64,000 nt of DNA, taken from the NCBI GenBank assembly GCA_027605045.1, contig JAQFWX010000039.1, positions 62,001-126,000 of the forward strand, in the 5' to 3' direction. Origin of the DNA: Phallus indusiatus (taxonomy: Eukaryota > Basidiomycota > Agaricomycetes > Phallales > Phallaceae). Made by a program: the position numbers and the translations under genes. Positions within the stretch are counted from its first letter, which is position 1, and every line of letters starts with the position of its first letter. Positions 38,261-50,859 of the stretch are shown here, in pieces. Under the pieces are notes generated by a model. That model saw nothing but the letters and a program-made list of their open reading frames with translations. It did no database searches and was not told where the DNA came from.

Positions 38261-40100
38261 CAATTTTTTTAAATCTTCCGCCTCATCAACGGCCTTATAA
38301 AGTCATATTATAATTGAGATGTCGTCGCCCGATATGCCAGAAAAGGATGTCTCAAACACTTATTCCGCCATCGGTTACGGACACTCGGCGAGTATGTCAT
38401 GTGTCCTCCTTCTCTATTGACATTTTAATGGCCTTGCAGAAGCAAGTATATTCACGTTCCAATTGCTTCAGCCTACACGTAGTTTTCCAATGAACAACTA
38501 TACTTCATTCAGGCGGGATAGATGCAGTGTACTCTTGGGGCATCTACATCGGCCCTAGTCCGCGATCGCAGTGAACATCAACTCTGTACCACCATCTACT
38601 CGTCTTTTTTATCGACTACTCTACAAACAGCACAATTGACTCGAAGTACTATTCCAACATAGCCCAAATCCTGCCCCCACCCCATGATGCTCGCTATTTA
38701 TACCGTGCTATCAGCATGCTTTCCGTCTATCTAACGTAACTAAACGAAGGCAACCTCTCACTGTTGACAGATTCGGAAAAACATCAGGCCTATAACTCGT
38801 GCGTTTGCTCACTTACTAACTCAGTTCTATCTCTTATGAAAGCCAACCTTAGGCCGCGCGTGCGCTTGCGGGAGGCTATAGACCATACTCCCGCCGAATT
38901 CTAACCCATAGAACGTACGCTATACATTAATGTTGGTGAAGTATAATAGGCTCTTCAACGGTGCCAGATGGAGACGGTAAAAACACGGTGTACTTCATCC
39001 CCGCTTCGAATACAGATGTCGACGTTGACGGATTTTCAGCGCGGCGTCGTCAGTCAGCGTAACTTGGACTATTGAAGAAAAAACAAAGCCTACACTCCTG
39101 GATTCTCACAAAGATGAAGTGGAAGGGCCGCGAGTTACAAACCGTCTAGACTTAGTCGAGTGCATTACATATGGGAGACAATTCGGAACTCTGGGGTACA
39201 CACCATACAAATCCAGTGAAAGAAGCGACGCTCTTCTCTTCTACTCATTCATCCCGGTCTGAAGTTATCCTGATGCCAATGCGTAGATATCGTGGGTACG
39301 TATACTCCACGTATTCCATGTCATCTACCGTTCGGAAAAGGCTCAAAACGGTCCCCAGATAACCGGCATGAGATCTACTAGGCCCGATGATGCATTCAAA
39401 TACATTGTGATTCCCGGTTGCACCCATCGCAAACAACTCAGTTAAATCACTTGAAGGCGTGCCGCAACCGGTCATATTGAATCTTGATTCAGGTCACTTC
39501 AGTGCGTGTCGACATCAGCTCGTGCGCTTATCTAGCAGGTTCTTGCAGGACATTCAGGCTTTGTCGCTGACAAGCTGTCGACGTGGATGCCTTTGGAAAA
39601 GTCAATCGTGTAAGCTACATACAAATACCACACCGGATTGGTCTCTTCAATGTTTCACTAATCCATAGTTTTAGCCTTTTAGGACCCGAAGGTTCGCTTG
39701 AAGGTGGGTTTGAGAAGCGTTAGGAGATAAGAAGGCAGTATCGATGTAGTAGTGAGTGCAGATCGAAAAACAATTACATATGTACATGGTCACGTTGAAA
39801 GCTATACAAATAAATAATCGACAGGTGTAAGACAATGTGAGGGATTATGAGCAAAGAAGTCAATGAAACGACGCGTAATGGTAGACTATAGAGGAAAATG
39901 AGAAGCACACAAGTGGTGAAAGAGAGAAATTACCCCCAACGTTCAGATCAAAACAAAAGGCTTTTGGAAACCACCATTAATCTAAACCTAAGACCAAACC
40001 GGATTAGACCAAAGCTCCTTAACGAAAACTTGACGAACGTAAAAGGACTGGTGAGAATGTAGTCAAGCATATCCATCGACGTTCACCAAACGACGTGTAG
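38260..40100. repeat. Spacer blocks R and S, copy 2
   Basis: This stretch aligns with 18040-19850 and 61000-62820. It includes the most similar part, 39160-39400 against 61895-62110, where the sequence encoding RYRGYVYSTYSMSSTVRKRL is kept in frame in one reading. Whether that conserved 60-nt reading is coding is unresolved. No complete gene. Confidence 0.6.
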
Positions 40101-41000
40101 AATGAACGATGGACGTTGAAGGTTGAACGTCTAACGTCAAATGGCCAAGGCGTCTTAAGCTTCCCCAACAATCCCCCATCCCGATGGCATCGAACTGTTC
40201 ACGTCTAATGCCATCTCCCAGCATAATTGACACCGCTGTGCAAGTAGCCGCGAAATATTTGGCATCCAATCCGGATTCTAAAGTGAGAAAAGCAGTCGGT
40301 TTGTTTCTATGGTTCGTCCCTTTTAGCACGCGAGCTTGACAACAGGTATGCGCTTGGAGACTATCAGCCCATCCAATGAACGAACTTTATCGCGAAATGA
40401 CAAAAGAGTCCATGCCTTCGCAACGGTCCATGAGAAAATAAATGCAGCTCGAGAGATGGAAAAGAAAGAAGGTTCCCCTGAACTGATTATGATAACCCAA
40501 ACGTTGTGTTCCGACAAGTTATCGCTGTCCTCGCTACCCCACTCATCGTCCATATTGATTCAATATCAACCTCCGTGGGCCACCTTCTGAACTAAAGTCT
40601 CGATGTAATGTGGTATTCTTCTCCTTCGCTCTGCGACGTCTCGCCTGATAACTCTCATGGCGACTACAAGTCTTACACGAATTGGTGTTTGATAACATTC
40701 AAATGACCCTATAAAGTCCATGTCTCGATATAAAGAAGCAAACGAACAACGAACAGTAATTATACCCACCTCGTCTTGAACACGAACCTCGTGCTCTGCG
40801 GAATCCACGCTCGCAGTGCACTTGTCTCTGTACTGCCATACGGCACGTCGCAAACAGGACTGAACTCGATAACATTCCATCAAATGACACCGATAATCTG
40901 CGTGAATAAAAGAGAATAATGCCGTGTCATCGGAGGCATCTGGAGGGACTGAAAAAGGTCGTCTACCGGTTACGTCCACAGCCTTGCGTACAATTAATAC
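40100..41000 (-). pseudogene. Block T copy 2: decayed minus-strand gene
   Basis: Minus-strand exon-like pieces in order: 40979-40772 (FIHADYRCHLMECY through VRVQDE, ending at a GTGGGT donor); 40660-40566 (GV or RV variants of MRVIRRDVAERRRR, then IPHYIETLVQKVAH); 40470-40330 (SFRDKVRSLDGLIVSKR); and 40276-40120 (LDAKYFAATCTAVSIMLGDG, then IRREQFDAIGMGDCWGSLRR). The copies at 63.6-62.8 kb and 0.9-0.1 kb keep most of these phrases, and copy 1 has a clean GTAAGT donor after the SLDGL piece. Conservation of frame plus splice sites argues for a once-functional gene. The family is not recognised. Confidence 0.4.
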
Positions 41001-42021
41001 ATCTTGATTGTTCCAATCTGGGTCGGTGCGTGTTGATGTTCAGGTCTAATTACCGAAATGTACATGTAAACATTAGTATAGTATCAAAATCGAGTAGAAA
41101 ACAAGCGTTTGACTGTTCTTTGTTCGTCGGACTATCAGCCACGATGGCTGTGGAGGACCTTGGGCGGAGTTTGGACAGAGCCACTATCGAGCCGATGACT
41201 CGGATGCAATTTGTTTAAGCTCAACTTCAAGTTCGTCTCTCCATTCACACTAAGTAAATTCCAGATGGAAAAGGACTTCGAAACTTCGTTCGCAAGACAT
41301 TAAGTTGAAGGGTTACGCAGGTATAAATTGCGCTTTCTTCGTGATATCAAGACCTTTGGAAGACGTGTCTTGCGTAATAAAATATAAGAAATCTTCGAGG
41401 TAACCATAGTACCTTCGCTACTGGGGCTTGTCATTCGGTCAATGTTCTTCGAGTAAGCTGAACAAAGCGCATGCGGGCCGATGCATACGACACACCTTTT
41501 TTTCGTCGTTCAACACGTTTATAAATGAGATTGCAACCCTCCATGGGACTTCAGTACAGCGTGTTACACAACCGAAGATGGATCTTTTCTCATCAGTAAC
41601 AAAACACACGCTAGCGGCAACTAATCAGTCTGAAAGGCAGTCCTGTCAATGCCCACGTTTCGGAGACGGCGGCGCAGGATCTGTAGTTAGGGATGTGTAC
41701 GCTGGTGACACCATCCTTACAACTTCTTCCACTAACACTTATTCACTTTCGACATTTCAGTCCACTTACAAATGCCTTAGTTTCCATTTAGGTTCGAAGC
41801 AGTGTTTTGGTGACTTAGCGACTTGCCAATTACACAGGTTTCGCGACTAGAACGTTTATTGATCAAACGAAGATCAGATTAGTAAAGCAGTGAAACAGCA
41901 AAGCAAATGAGGGTATAAACCTTCTTTTCGTTCCCATAGGTGAACCTGCACGAAGTAACACTGTGAGTGATGTTCTGTGGCGTATTTTTTACTACTACGA
42001 ACTCTGGTTTTATTAGACTTG
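41000..42021. repeat. Block V copy 2: 5' flank of NLR C
   Basis: Aligned with 24060-24748 upstream of NLR B from about 41470 onward; 41040-41260 resembles the ends of block Q at 14500-14700 and 23180-23360. An open frame 41428-41850 has no counterpart in the B flank and is not supported. Confidence 0.5.
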
Positions 42022-45000
42022 ATGGACCAAGCTAATCTATCGAGGTTCTCTGCCACGGCTGGTCGTCGACACGAATCTGCCACAGCTGACTCGGAGGGCC
42101 CGATAGTACATCAGGAGGATTGCGAGCTATCCCAACATGATCGTGAGTTGTATATATCATCGCATGATGATGTAGCCGAAAGTTATGACCGTAATCACGG
42201 ACGGCGTCGTTGAATGCAGGTGATCATGAAACTGCGATTTCGGACCTGGGTGGGGACATCTCAACAGAACCCGTGAGTATTTCCATCCTATATAGTTTAT
42301 TACGCTGTACATTTCTATCTTTAAAAAACCAGGGTGATGTTAATACGAATGAATATGGCGGGACTCGCAAAGTGATTGTTTCAACCGACGGCATAAAAAT
42401 ATCTGGTAAGCTTAAAATTTCTCATTCAAAGTCTCGGTCGATATCATTAGGAATTCCTCTGAATAAAGACGTTTGTTTGCTTAATCCCCCACCAAGAAAC
42501 AATCCGGAGTTTAAAATAGTGATCCAGTGCGGCATTAAAGATGATAAAGCTCCAAAAAGTGCAGATGGGAAAGGGAAATGTGATAACGATCGCGTAGTCT
42601 GGAACGAACCTTTCGTTTTGTATGTGAAGATTATAGCCCTCTCAGATTTTGAACTCACGTCGCCACTCAGTGCCGGCGACATTACTGACGGGACTCTCTT
42701 GACTTTTACTGTGCGGAAGAAACAATTTCCAAAGGATATTACAATTAGTGCCTGGGAACACTGGGCCATTGACCTATTCGAGATGCAAAGCAATTTTGGT
42801 TAGTTATGCTACTAAAGATATCGTCGTTAGTTGAGTATTAATTATATTATTGCAGGTTCATGCAAATTAGGCGTCCCTGGAAAATGTCAATTAACATTCA
42901 ACATCGAAAAAATACCCGAACTTGATGTCGCTTTGGGGATTGTAGAACAAGCATCAACAGGGCTGAAAAGCTTACCGAATCTAGAGGCCCCAGCCCAGAC
43001 TGCCAATTTTATCAGTTCTGCGGCGAAAGTCTACAATGATAATGAGAAGACTTGGATATCGTTTCTCGACACATTTCAGGTTTTTATGAAAGTGATGGAT
43101 AATGTTTCTCAGGTAGTTCCGTTGCTCAGCATACTTTTATCCTTTTCTGAATCTTTCTTAAGATAAATACATATGCACAAGCAGCATGGAGTGTTCTATC
43201 TGTGATTCCAAAGGTGACACTCTTTTTTCTCTTGGGTTTGACGGACTATATAAATTAATTTGGCAAGACTATTATCGCCAAAAGGAACCGTGATGAGAAA
43301 GTCAAACAGTTGGGTGAAAAACTGAAGGATGTCTACGAGTACGTTATGCACGCGAAGTGGTTTACCAAGCTTGCTGCGACCCAGTCCACAATCCAGTCTA
43401 AATATCGGACCGTGATACTTTGCACGCTGGTTCGACAAACCATTGAATGCGCATATTTTATCAAAGAGTACACTACGGAGGGCACAGGTTGTGTCTTTCT
43501 CAAGAACGTGCGATTGTGCAGCGGTCTGACGTCGAAGTTCTAGTCAAAAACATAGTCAAGGCAATTGGTGGGAGCGTGGATGCCAAGATTCAAGCTTTCA
43601 ACGACAAACTCGACCACCTTCAGATGGTGATGACGGATTCGGTCAATCTTGACACGGGCATTATAACACTTCGTGTATCTGGGGCAATCGTTGAATTAAG
43701 TACGTGAATCATCAAGTTTATGTTATTATGGATTCATGACCCTGTTCCACAAGATGAGCACATATTGCTCGGGGAAATACCCTACGATTCTGGCGCTGGG
43801 TATTTTCCGAATAAAGAATGTTTACCCGGGACTCGACAAAAGCTCATCGATGATATATTTGTATGGGCCAATAACGACTCATCAACGCAAATACTTGTCA
43901 TTAGTGGACAGGCTGGAATAGGAAAGACCGCGATAGCACATACCATCGCTAAAATGTTCAAAGATCAGAATCGACTCGGGTCTATGTTCTGTTTCAGCCA
44001 AGGCTATCCCAGCCGGCGCAACCGTCTCTTTAGCACTATATCCCGCGACCTCGCTGACGGCGACAGCATGTGGCGGAAAGAATTAATGAAGGTTATTAGC
44101 AACAACTCTGCGGTTCGGAAGAAAGAGGACGTCAGAACACAATTTGACGAGCTTATTATCAAACCTTCCCAACACATGGCCACTATTGGACCCGTGGTTA
44201 TCGTCGTGGATGCATTAGATGAAAGTGGAGATCGCGAAGAACGTAAGGAAATTTTGGAAATACTCCTGAATGAATGGACCAAGCTTCCGAAGAACTATCG
44301 TATGATCGTCACTACTCGCCCGGAACAGGACATTGAGGACCAATGTCAAAAATGTCATATTCCATGTAAACGGATGGGCGATATGGATATGGAGGAAACG
44401 TGTCACGATATCGAAGCCTATGTCTCGAGTCGTCTTGCCCCAATATCATCAAAACTGGACAAGATAGACAGATATTGGCGCGATACACTAGCCTGGCATG
44501 CCCAAGGTCTTTTCCAATGGGCTCAGACAGCTTGCAGGCTCATTAATCCTGCCGTCACACGCCCAGAGCTCATACGGGAAAACTGGAAAATTTGCGTGTC
44601 AAGGTCTTCTTCATCACTATACCATCTATATCATCAGATTATCTCAGATCAACCAGAATCCCGGCATCCTAGTTTCAAAGAACAGTTCAAGACGGTTGTG
44701 GGTGCTATTGTAACTGCGAAAGAACCCCTCTCAATCAATGCGCTACAAAATATCTTTGAGGGTATTGAAGACGTCAGGTCGATACTCACCCCGTTTGGAT
44801 CATTCTTTTCTGGTGTTCATGACCCGTCAGGATCTACTCCGGTACGACCTCTCCACACGTCATTATTCGATTTTTTCATGGCCGAAAAAATCCCCGAGAA
44901 AAACCAAGAAATGAGCAAAAAAATAAACGATTACTACATTGACACGTCAAACCAAAGCCGGATGACGCTCGGTTGTCTCAAAGTGATGAATCGGATGCTT

Positions 45001-47811
45001 TGCTTCAATATCTGTCAACTTGAGACATCACACCTGCGCAATCAGGATGTGCCCGATTTCGATTCACGTGTCGAGAAAGCCATTCCGTTGCACTTGTCAT
45101 ACTCATGTCGATTTTGGACCTTTCATCTTCACTCCTCTCCTGTTAGTAGGGATCTCATCTGTGAAGTCCGGACATTGATGGACAGCAATCTGTTGTATTA
45201 TTTTGAGGCGCTCAGTCTGTTAAGTGTGGCTGGGCGTGGCTACATAGCAATGCGAGAAATAGCAAATTGGTGTAAAGTGGGTGATCCTTTACCTGTTACA
45301 TAATCTATGGCTGAATCAGGTGGTAGGATGCAGATGGTGCCCTGGCTGACGATGCGATGGACGCATGGGGGTTTGCATATGATTTCGAAGACGTTATGTC
45401 GAAGAGCACACCACACATCTATCTCTCGGCGCTTCCATTTTCCCCTCGCGATTCATTCGTATCCAGAAAGTATCTCGAGGGGTATCCCGGGCTGTTCACG
45501 TTCGATGTTGGTCACTGGCCCGTCAGCTTTGCACGCAAACCCGGATTCAGGCAAAAAGATGCCTTTGTCCATGCGTATATCTATGCATTTGCCTTTTCTC
45601 CGAAAGGCGGTTATTACGCAGCTGGAACTCATTCTGAACTCTTTGTATGGAACTACATAACAGGAGAGACGGAGGTTCATCATGAAAGTCACACGACCGA
45701 CATCGTATTTTCCCCTGATGGAGAATTAGTTTACTGTTGTTCTAAGAAAGGTGATATCCTGATATGGAATATGGTGACAAAGGAGATGGTGATAGAGAAA
45801 TATGGGGAGATAATCGGTGCCGAGTGTTATCATGGCACTATATCTTCAGACGGGCGCTTCATAATCTGGTTCACAGAAAAGGAAGTACTCCTATTCGATC
45901 GAAAAAGTCGTCAGATTGTTAAACGCTTCGAATCGGGATACTATTCCTCCGCAATTTCCCCCAACGGTGAATGGGTTGCCCTTAATAGAGAATTGGGAAA
46001 AAAAGTGCACATTTGGAATACTCGGAAACAAACGCAACATGTCATACCCTGCCATGCTCAGTCGAAACCGTCACTCACCCTCACTGACAACTACATTGCT
46101 CTCAAATCAGACGACAGAACAGTAAAGATCTGGGATCTACGGACAAACACTAAAGTCACTAAAATTCAGCAGGAGACGAGAGTCACGAGCTTCTGTCTTT
46201 CTCCCGATGGTCGATATATCTATATCCCTTCTACCTCCGACGAGTACTACTCAATTTGGAGTGTGGCTACGGGAGAATTAATTAGTCGATCCTATGAAGA
46301 CAGATTCAAAAATTGCTTAGGGTTCTCACACGATTCCAAATCAATTGCGTTCAAAACATACCGTGATACAATTCACGTTCGACAATGGGATGAGACCATA
46401 GAACCGAGTCGCTTGAAAGAAATTGATAGGGTGGACGAAGCTTGGCTACGGGGTGCATATCTCATTCTTCGGTATATGACGGTTTCCCGTGAAGATCGCC
46501 TCCGGATCTCGGATATTACGACAACGAACACGATTATACTTGAAACCAAACTTGAAAACAAGGGACCCATTAGTGTCTCTCCCGACGAGGAAAACGTACG
46601 TGTGGCATACAACAACAGCCGCGGACTCTGTTTCTGGAATGACAAAGAAGGCGAGATTGTTGTCGACCGATCAGTCCGTTCGGCCACCGCACCCGTGTAT
46701 TTGGACAACTATCTCATTTCTGGACGCGAAACAATCATCAAGATATGGGATAGTTGTACCCACACACTGGTTCACGGTCCAATAGGCTTACCGTATAGAC
46801 CGATATCCCTGGGCCTTCTCCCCGTGCGAGGTACCTTCTTCGCTGTCATTCGTTGGAATGAAGTGCAAGTTTGGGATTGTAAATCGGGCGACAGAGTAGG
46901 GATATTCACATTGAATTTACTCTCCAGTTGGGATTCCCTGACTGCTGTTTCTGCCAACGAGAAACATCTCATATGCATGTCAGAGGGACGCGTCAATATA
47001 TTCGATTTGACGGGAGTGGAAGTGAACTCATTTACATTACCATTTTGGCCCTTAAATAAGCAACGGTCCTTCAACGGAAAGTATCTGACATGGATTGACG
47101 ACAACAAAACGTTAAAACTCTTCGATGTTGACACCGAAACATTACGAACCGTGACCGACCCGTCGTTCAATCGATCTGTTTGCAGTTCAGCGTTCACCGA
47201 TGATTCAAAGTGTATTATAACAGTGTCTAGGGACGCTGATAATTGGAGGGATTTCAGATTTGATATCTGGGACATACAATCCGAAAACACGATCATCAAG
47301 ACAATTTGGTGTGGGGGAGAATACGGCCTAACTATGAGCAAAAGACACATAGTCTCAACTCGATTCCGCAATCAATGTCATGTGTTGGACTTGGATACGT
47401 ATGAGACAATGTCTACTTTGTACGGTGCTCCTCCACTCACCACCGATAATTCCAACATTGAGGGGTGAGTTTAGTATCACTTACATTCAATGTAATTCAC
47501 TGAGAGGAGCACTCAGAGAATCGGCATCCAACAACACGAAGACATTGGATTACGCGCTCGTGGCCTGGAAAAGAGCGTCACTCTCCCCTTTGACTGAAAT
47601 GACTGATTCATCCATCATTCCACCGCGTCCCGGCGACGGATGGTGTTTAGGTTCGCAGGATGAGTTATTGTTTTGGGTTCCACCAAAGATGCGCAAGCAG
47701 TTCTGGGTTCCATGCACGACGCATATGCCATTTCGAAACATTATAAAACTAAATTTCACAAATTTCGTACATGGTCTGGATTGGACAAAATGTAGACTCG
47801 GAAACAACTAA
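42022..47811 (+). CDS. NLR C: extended C2-like / helical / NACHT / WD40 receptor, first exon uncertain
   Basis: Closest paralogue of B, about 1710-1740 residues. Firm exons: 42333-42405, 42469-42619, 42671-42798, 42856-43112, 43163-43213, 43268-43487, 43544-43699, 43754-45280, 45334-47464, 47517-47811. The N-terminal exon starts at ATG 42022 (VHQEDCELSQHDRELYISS, as in B) but meets TGA at 42211. Reading through to the GTGAGT donor at 42273 is out of frame by one base. Two splices would restore phase: a weak GTAGCC donor at 42172, or a 29-nt intron 42191-42219. Otherwise the copy has lost a base. Walker A is GQAGIGKTA (Thr instead of Ser), Walker B VVIVVDALDES, then TTRPEQD; STPHIYLSALPFSP precedes the propeller, and the end is FVHGLDWTKCRLGNN. 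Introns 42406-42468 and 42620-42670 are multiples of three without stops, so their retention would be silent. Confidence 0.7.
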
Positions 47812-50330
47812 AGTCCAAACAGAACTATTTGAATATCACTTGTTCCCAGAATTTCTTCAACAACTTTAAAATTGGAGAAGCATATTATTCCGGCTTCTAA
47901 TTTGCGCTCAGGATATGAAAGAACACGCATGTACACATACAATCTCAAAATTGAGCCAAAAAATCGGGACATTGAGAGTCAAATAATATCCGTCAAAATG
48001 CCTGCCATGGCCTTCGCCGGATGAACGCACATGCACCGCTTGTTTTTTTAAATCGTGTATATGAATATCTCCTTGTTTCAAATGTAAGCTTTAGATATAA
48101 ATAAAATAATATGTGCAATCGTCTCACCTTACAGGGAGTAAAACGTATAGCTAGGAGGTGGATTCGACTTACCTACCATTGCTCAGCGCTCAGAAAGGAG
48201 AAGAAAGAGGTCTGGGTAGTCATGAGGGTGAGCTGTTTTTGTCTTGTTCCGAGCGGCCGTTCAATCAGAGCATATGCAGCTTGCCTTCTCCAAAAACCCT
48301 GGGTTGTTTTAAGTCGTTCTTCACCAGCCGATGATTGCACAAGGTACACAGACAATGAATTAGAGAGAGAAAGGGCGTGGGTTTAGATCGGACGGTAAAG
48401 CAGAAACGATAGAATCCCGAGACGGTCGTCGAGAACACAAAGCGCGTCGTGTGGGAGGGCCGCTACCTCTTTTCCACTTTGGTGCCCATCGGCCGCTTCA
48501 CGATGTCACCTTATACACCAGACTGCTCTGAAAACAGCGATCTGTAGACAAAGCACCATGTATCCAGGACTGAGTGTAGAGCAACAGTAACAGCATAAGC
48601 CGGCAACGGAAGAGTATCGGATAGCTATAGAAGACGCGGTGGTGCATATGATACAACCTCATCATTGACAAGTAAGGACCGTGTGCCATAGGTTGCGCCG
48701 GGATCGGTCTTGTAATTTAGACGACTGCCACGTTGATCAGCTCAGAGTGACGTCTGACATGGCTGACTAAAGGCTGATACGTGTTAACATGGACACCGAC
48801 AACGAGAAATTATGTTTTGTAACTTCGGAGGAGTCGATCTTGAAAGACGATAGCCAGCTAGTATATTCGAGGGAGCCTCCCATTAGCCGGAGTGCGCTTG
48901 TTACTATGAACGGGAAACTGGGCACTCATCTCGGTGTTTCAAGCTTTCGACGACGTGAATCTGGTGGCTGAGGACGTGGATCCCTCCGGTTGTCGCAAAA
49001 ACCTTTGATTGTAAGTTCGGCAACCAGACCGAACCGTGGTAACCGACCACAGTTATTGAACATTGATTGATTATCTCTCGTCAATCTCCCCGTCGCTGAA
49101 GGATGATATCGCGTTAGTTACGTGTAGTCCCGATGGGGAGGAGTTTGAGCGAAGATAGAGGCTGTGTCGCTTCATGCTCAAGGAGTGTATTTGTTGAAGC
49201 CGGGGGTATGCTCAAAGGAATGGGAAGAGAAGGTGATGGACGACCTGGGATTGCTACAGTGAAGCGTATGAACGAAGAATCTGGATGCCTATGGATTGCT
49301 GCTGGACAACTTGTGCGTCCCAGCGAAAGGACCCTGGGCCGAGCGTGTCATGTCACAATCACGTCGCGTTTGTCTCGAAGGGGACGAAAAGGATGATGTC
49401 ACTACTGTTTTCAGTGCGTCGGATAGTTTGCTTTAGACGGTCGCAGGCTGCGGATGCGGTGGTCAAGTTCCACTTGAAGCTGGACGGATGCACTAGTACT
49501 GTTAACACAGTACTTAGAACTGGTAGAGCGATGCCGCGGTTCAAACCAAGCTTGCCAACCGATGTCAAGACCGTATCCAAGTATTCCGTGTGTAACGCCC
49601 GATGATTGGACCCATGACAGTTTATAACAAGATTAGTTCCAACCTGATATACGTGAACGATGTTTAGTTCACTATATTCAGTAATGCGAGACAGAAAAGG
49701 TGTGTGGGTATAAGAGCCAGCTGCAGCTGCCAGCAAGCCTAAGCTAATACGAGATCGACACGAATGTCTTCATCGATGATCCACAACACGGTTTGGTCTG
49801 TTTGATGTCATCTTAAGGTCATAGCCCATAGTGTCGGGACCGGGAGATTCACTTGATTCATCATTGACCTCAGTTTGAGGCAGGAGATAGCAGTGTGTCG
49901 ACAAGAAGAAGCGAGGAATCCTGAGCAAAGAGTCAACGAAATGGCGCATGATAGTGGAGTATGTATCGGCGGAGAACGGGCATGGATGGAATGGGAAGGA
50001 CAAAGCAGAGTTCGAGGGAGTAACCGAGCCCAGCGTCAGGTCAAAACAAGGCTTTGGAAGCCAAACCTCAATCCAAACAGATCCAAGCCTAAGACTAAGA
50101 CGGGTTAGGCCAAAGAATAGCGCATGTTTGTGCCAATACACCCAAAGCTCCTTTACGAAGACTTCGCGGTGACGAATGCAAGTGCCGAAAGCAAAAATGA
50201 GAATACAACTGAGCGAACGTTACGTTCAACGTGGCGAGGTGTGGATTGATTGATATGCACGCGAATGTCATGTAAAAAGACCCGCAGATCGATTGTTCGT
50301 TCATGGTCTGACTCGTTCATCGAGAAAGAA
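47812..50330. repeat. NLR C 3' flank, then spacer blocks U, Q and S
   Basis: 47860-48010 matches the B 3' flank. 48170-48520 is block U, 48540-49650 a shortened block Q, and 49780-50330 block S. The order is the same as at 35190-36860. Open frames 49133-49396, 49736-49359 and 50141-49770 are short and not conserved in frame. Confidence 0.6.
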
Positions 50331-50800
50331 ATGATGGTCGCCGTATCCGTGGGAACGCTTGAAAAAGGACTCTAACAACTTGGTCTTGAGCTTGAACATC
50401 TGGTCTGAGTTCAAAGGGCATTTACCTCCTAAGCTCTCTGTCCAGCAGCCTCCCATCCGGCCGTGGTGCATCAATCTCTGTTCCCATCTCACGCCATCTC
50501 CTATAACAAGATCGACATCACTATACGAGTAGCCGCAAAATATCCAGCATCCAGTACCGTTTTGTTGTCGTAGCACAAAGCGCACTTACGGCGGACATAC
50601 GCACGGGTACAAGTAACCCATCCCTGAACGAGCTCTGCAACGAAACTAGATAAGTCCATGCTCTTGTAAAGCAGGTCCCGTCTACGGGAAGATGATTGAG
50701 CTACAGCCCAAGACATAAAAGAAGAAAATGACCTCATATTATAAACACCGTGTCCAAACAACGACGGCTCAGACGACCCAATCATAGTCCTTACTATACA
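50330..50800 (-). repeat. Spacer block T, partial copy
   Basis: Aligned with 60-280 and 40110-40290. On the minus strand it keeps the phrase DAGYFAATR and GDGVRWEQ, but in different frames, so the remnant is more decayed than copies 2 and 3. The block stops near 50560, after which other sequence begins. Confidence 0.45.
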
Positions 50801-50859
50801 TCTGATTCATCCGTCAACACTGGTGCATGCGACTAGAACACAATGCACATCAAGTGAGA

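Noticed and set aside
46772..47371. 199-codon minus-strand open frame within NLR C, and similar antisense frames in all four receptors
   Set aside because: They lie opposite well-supported exons, shift between paralogues and have no domain. They are shadows of the sense reading.
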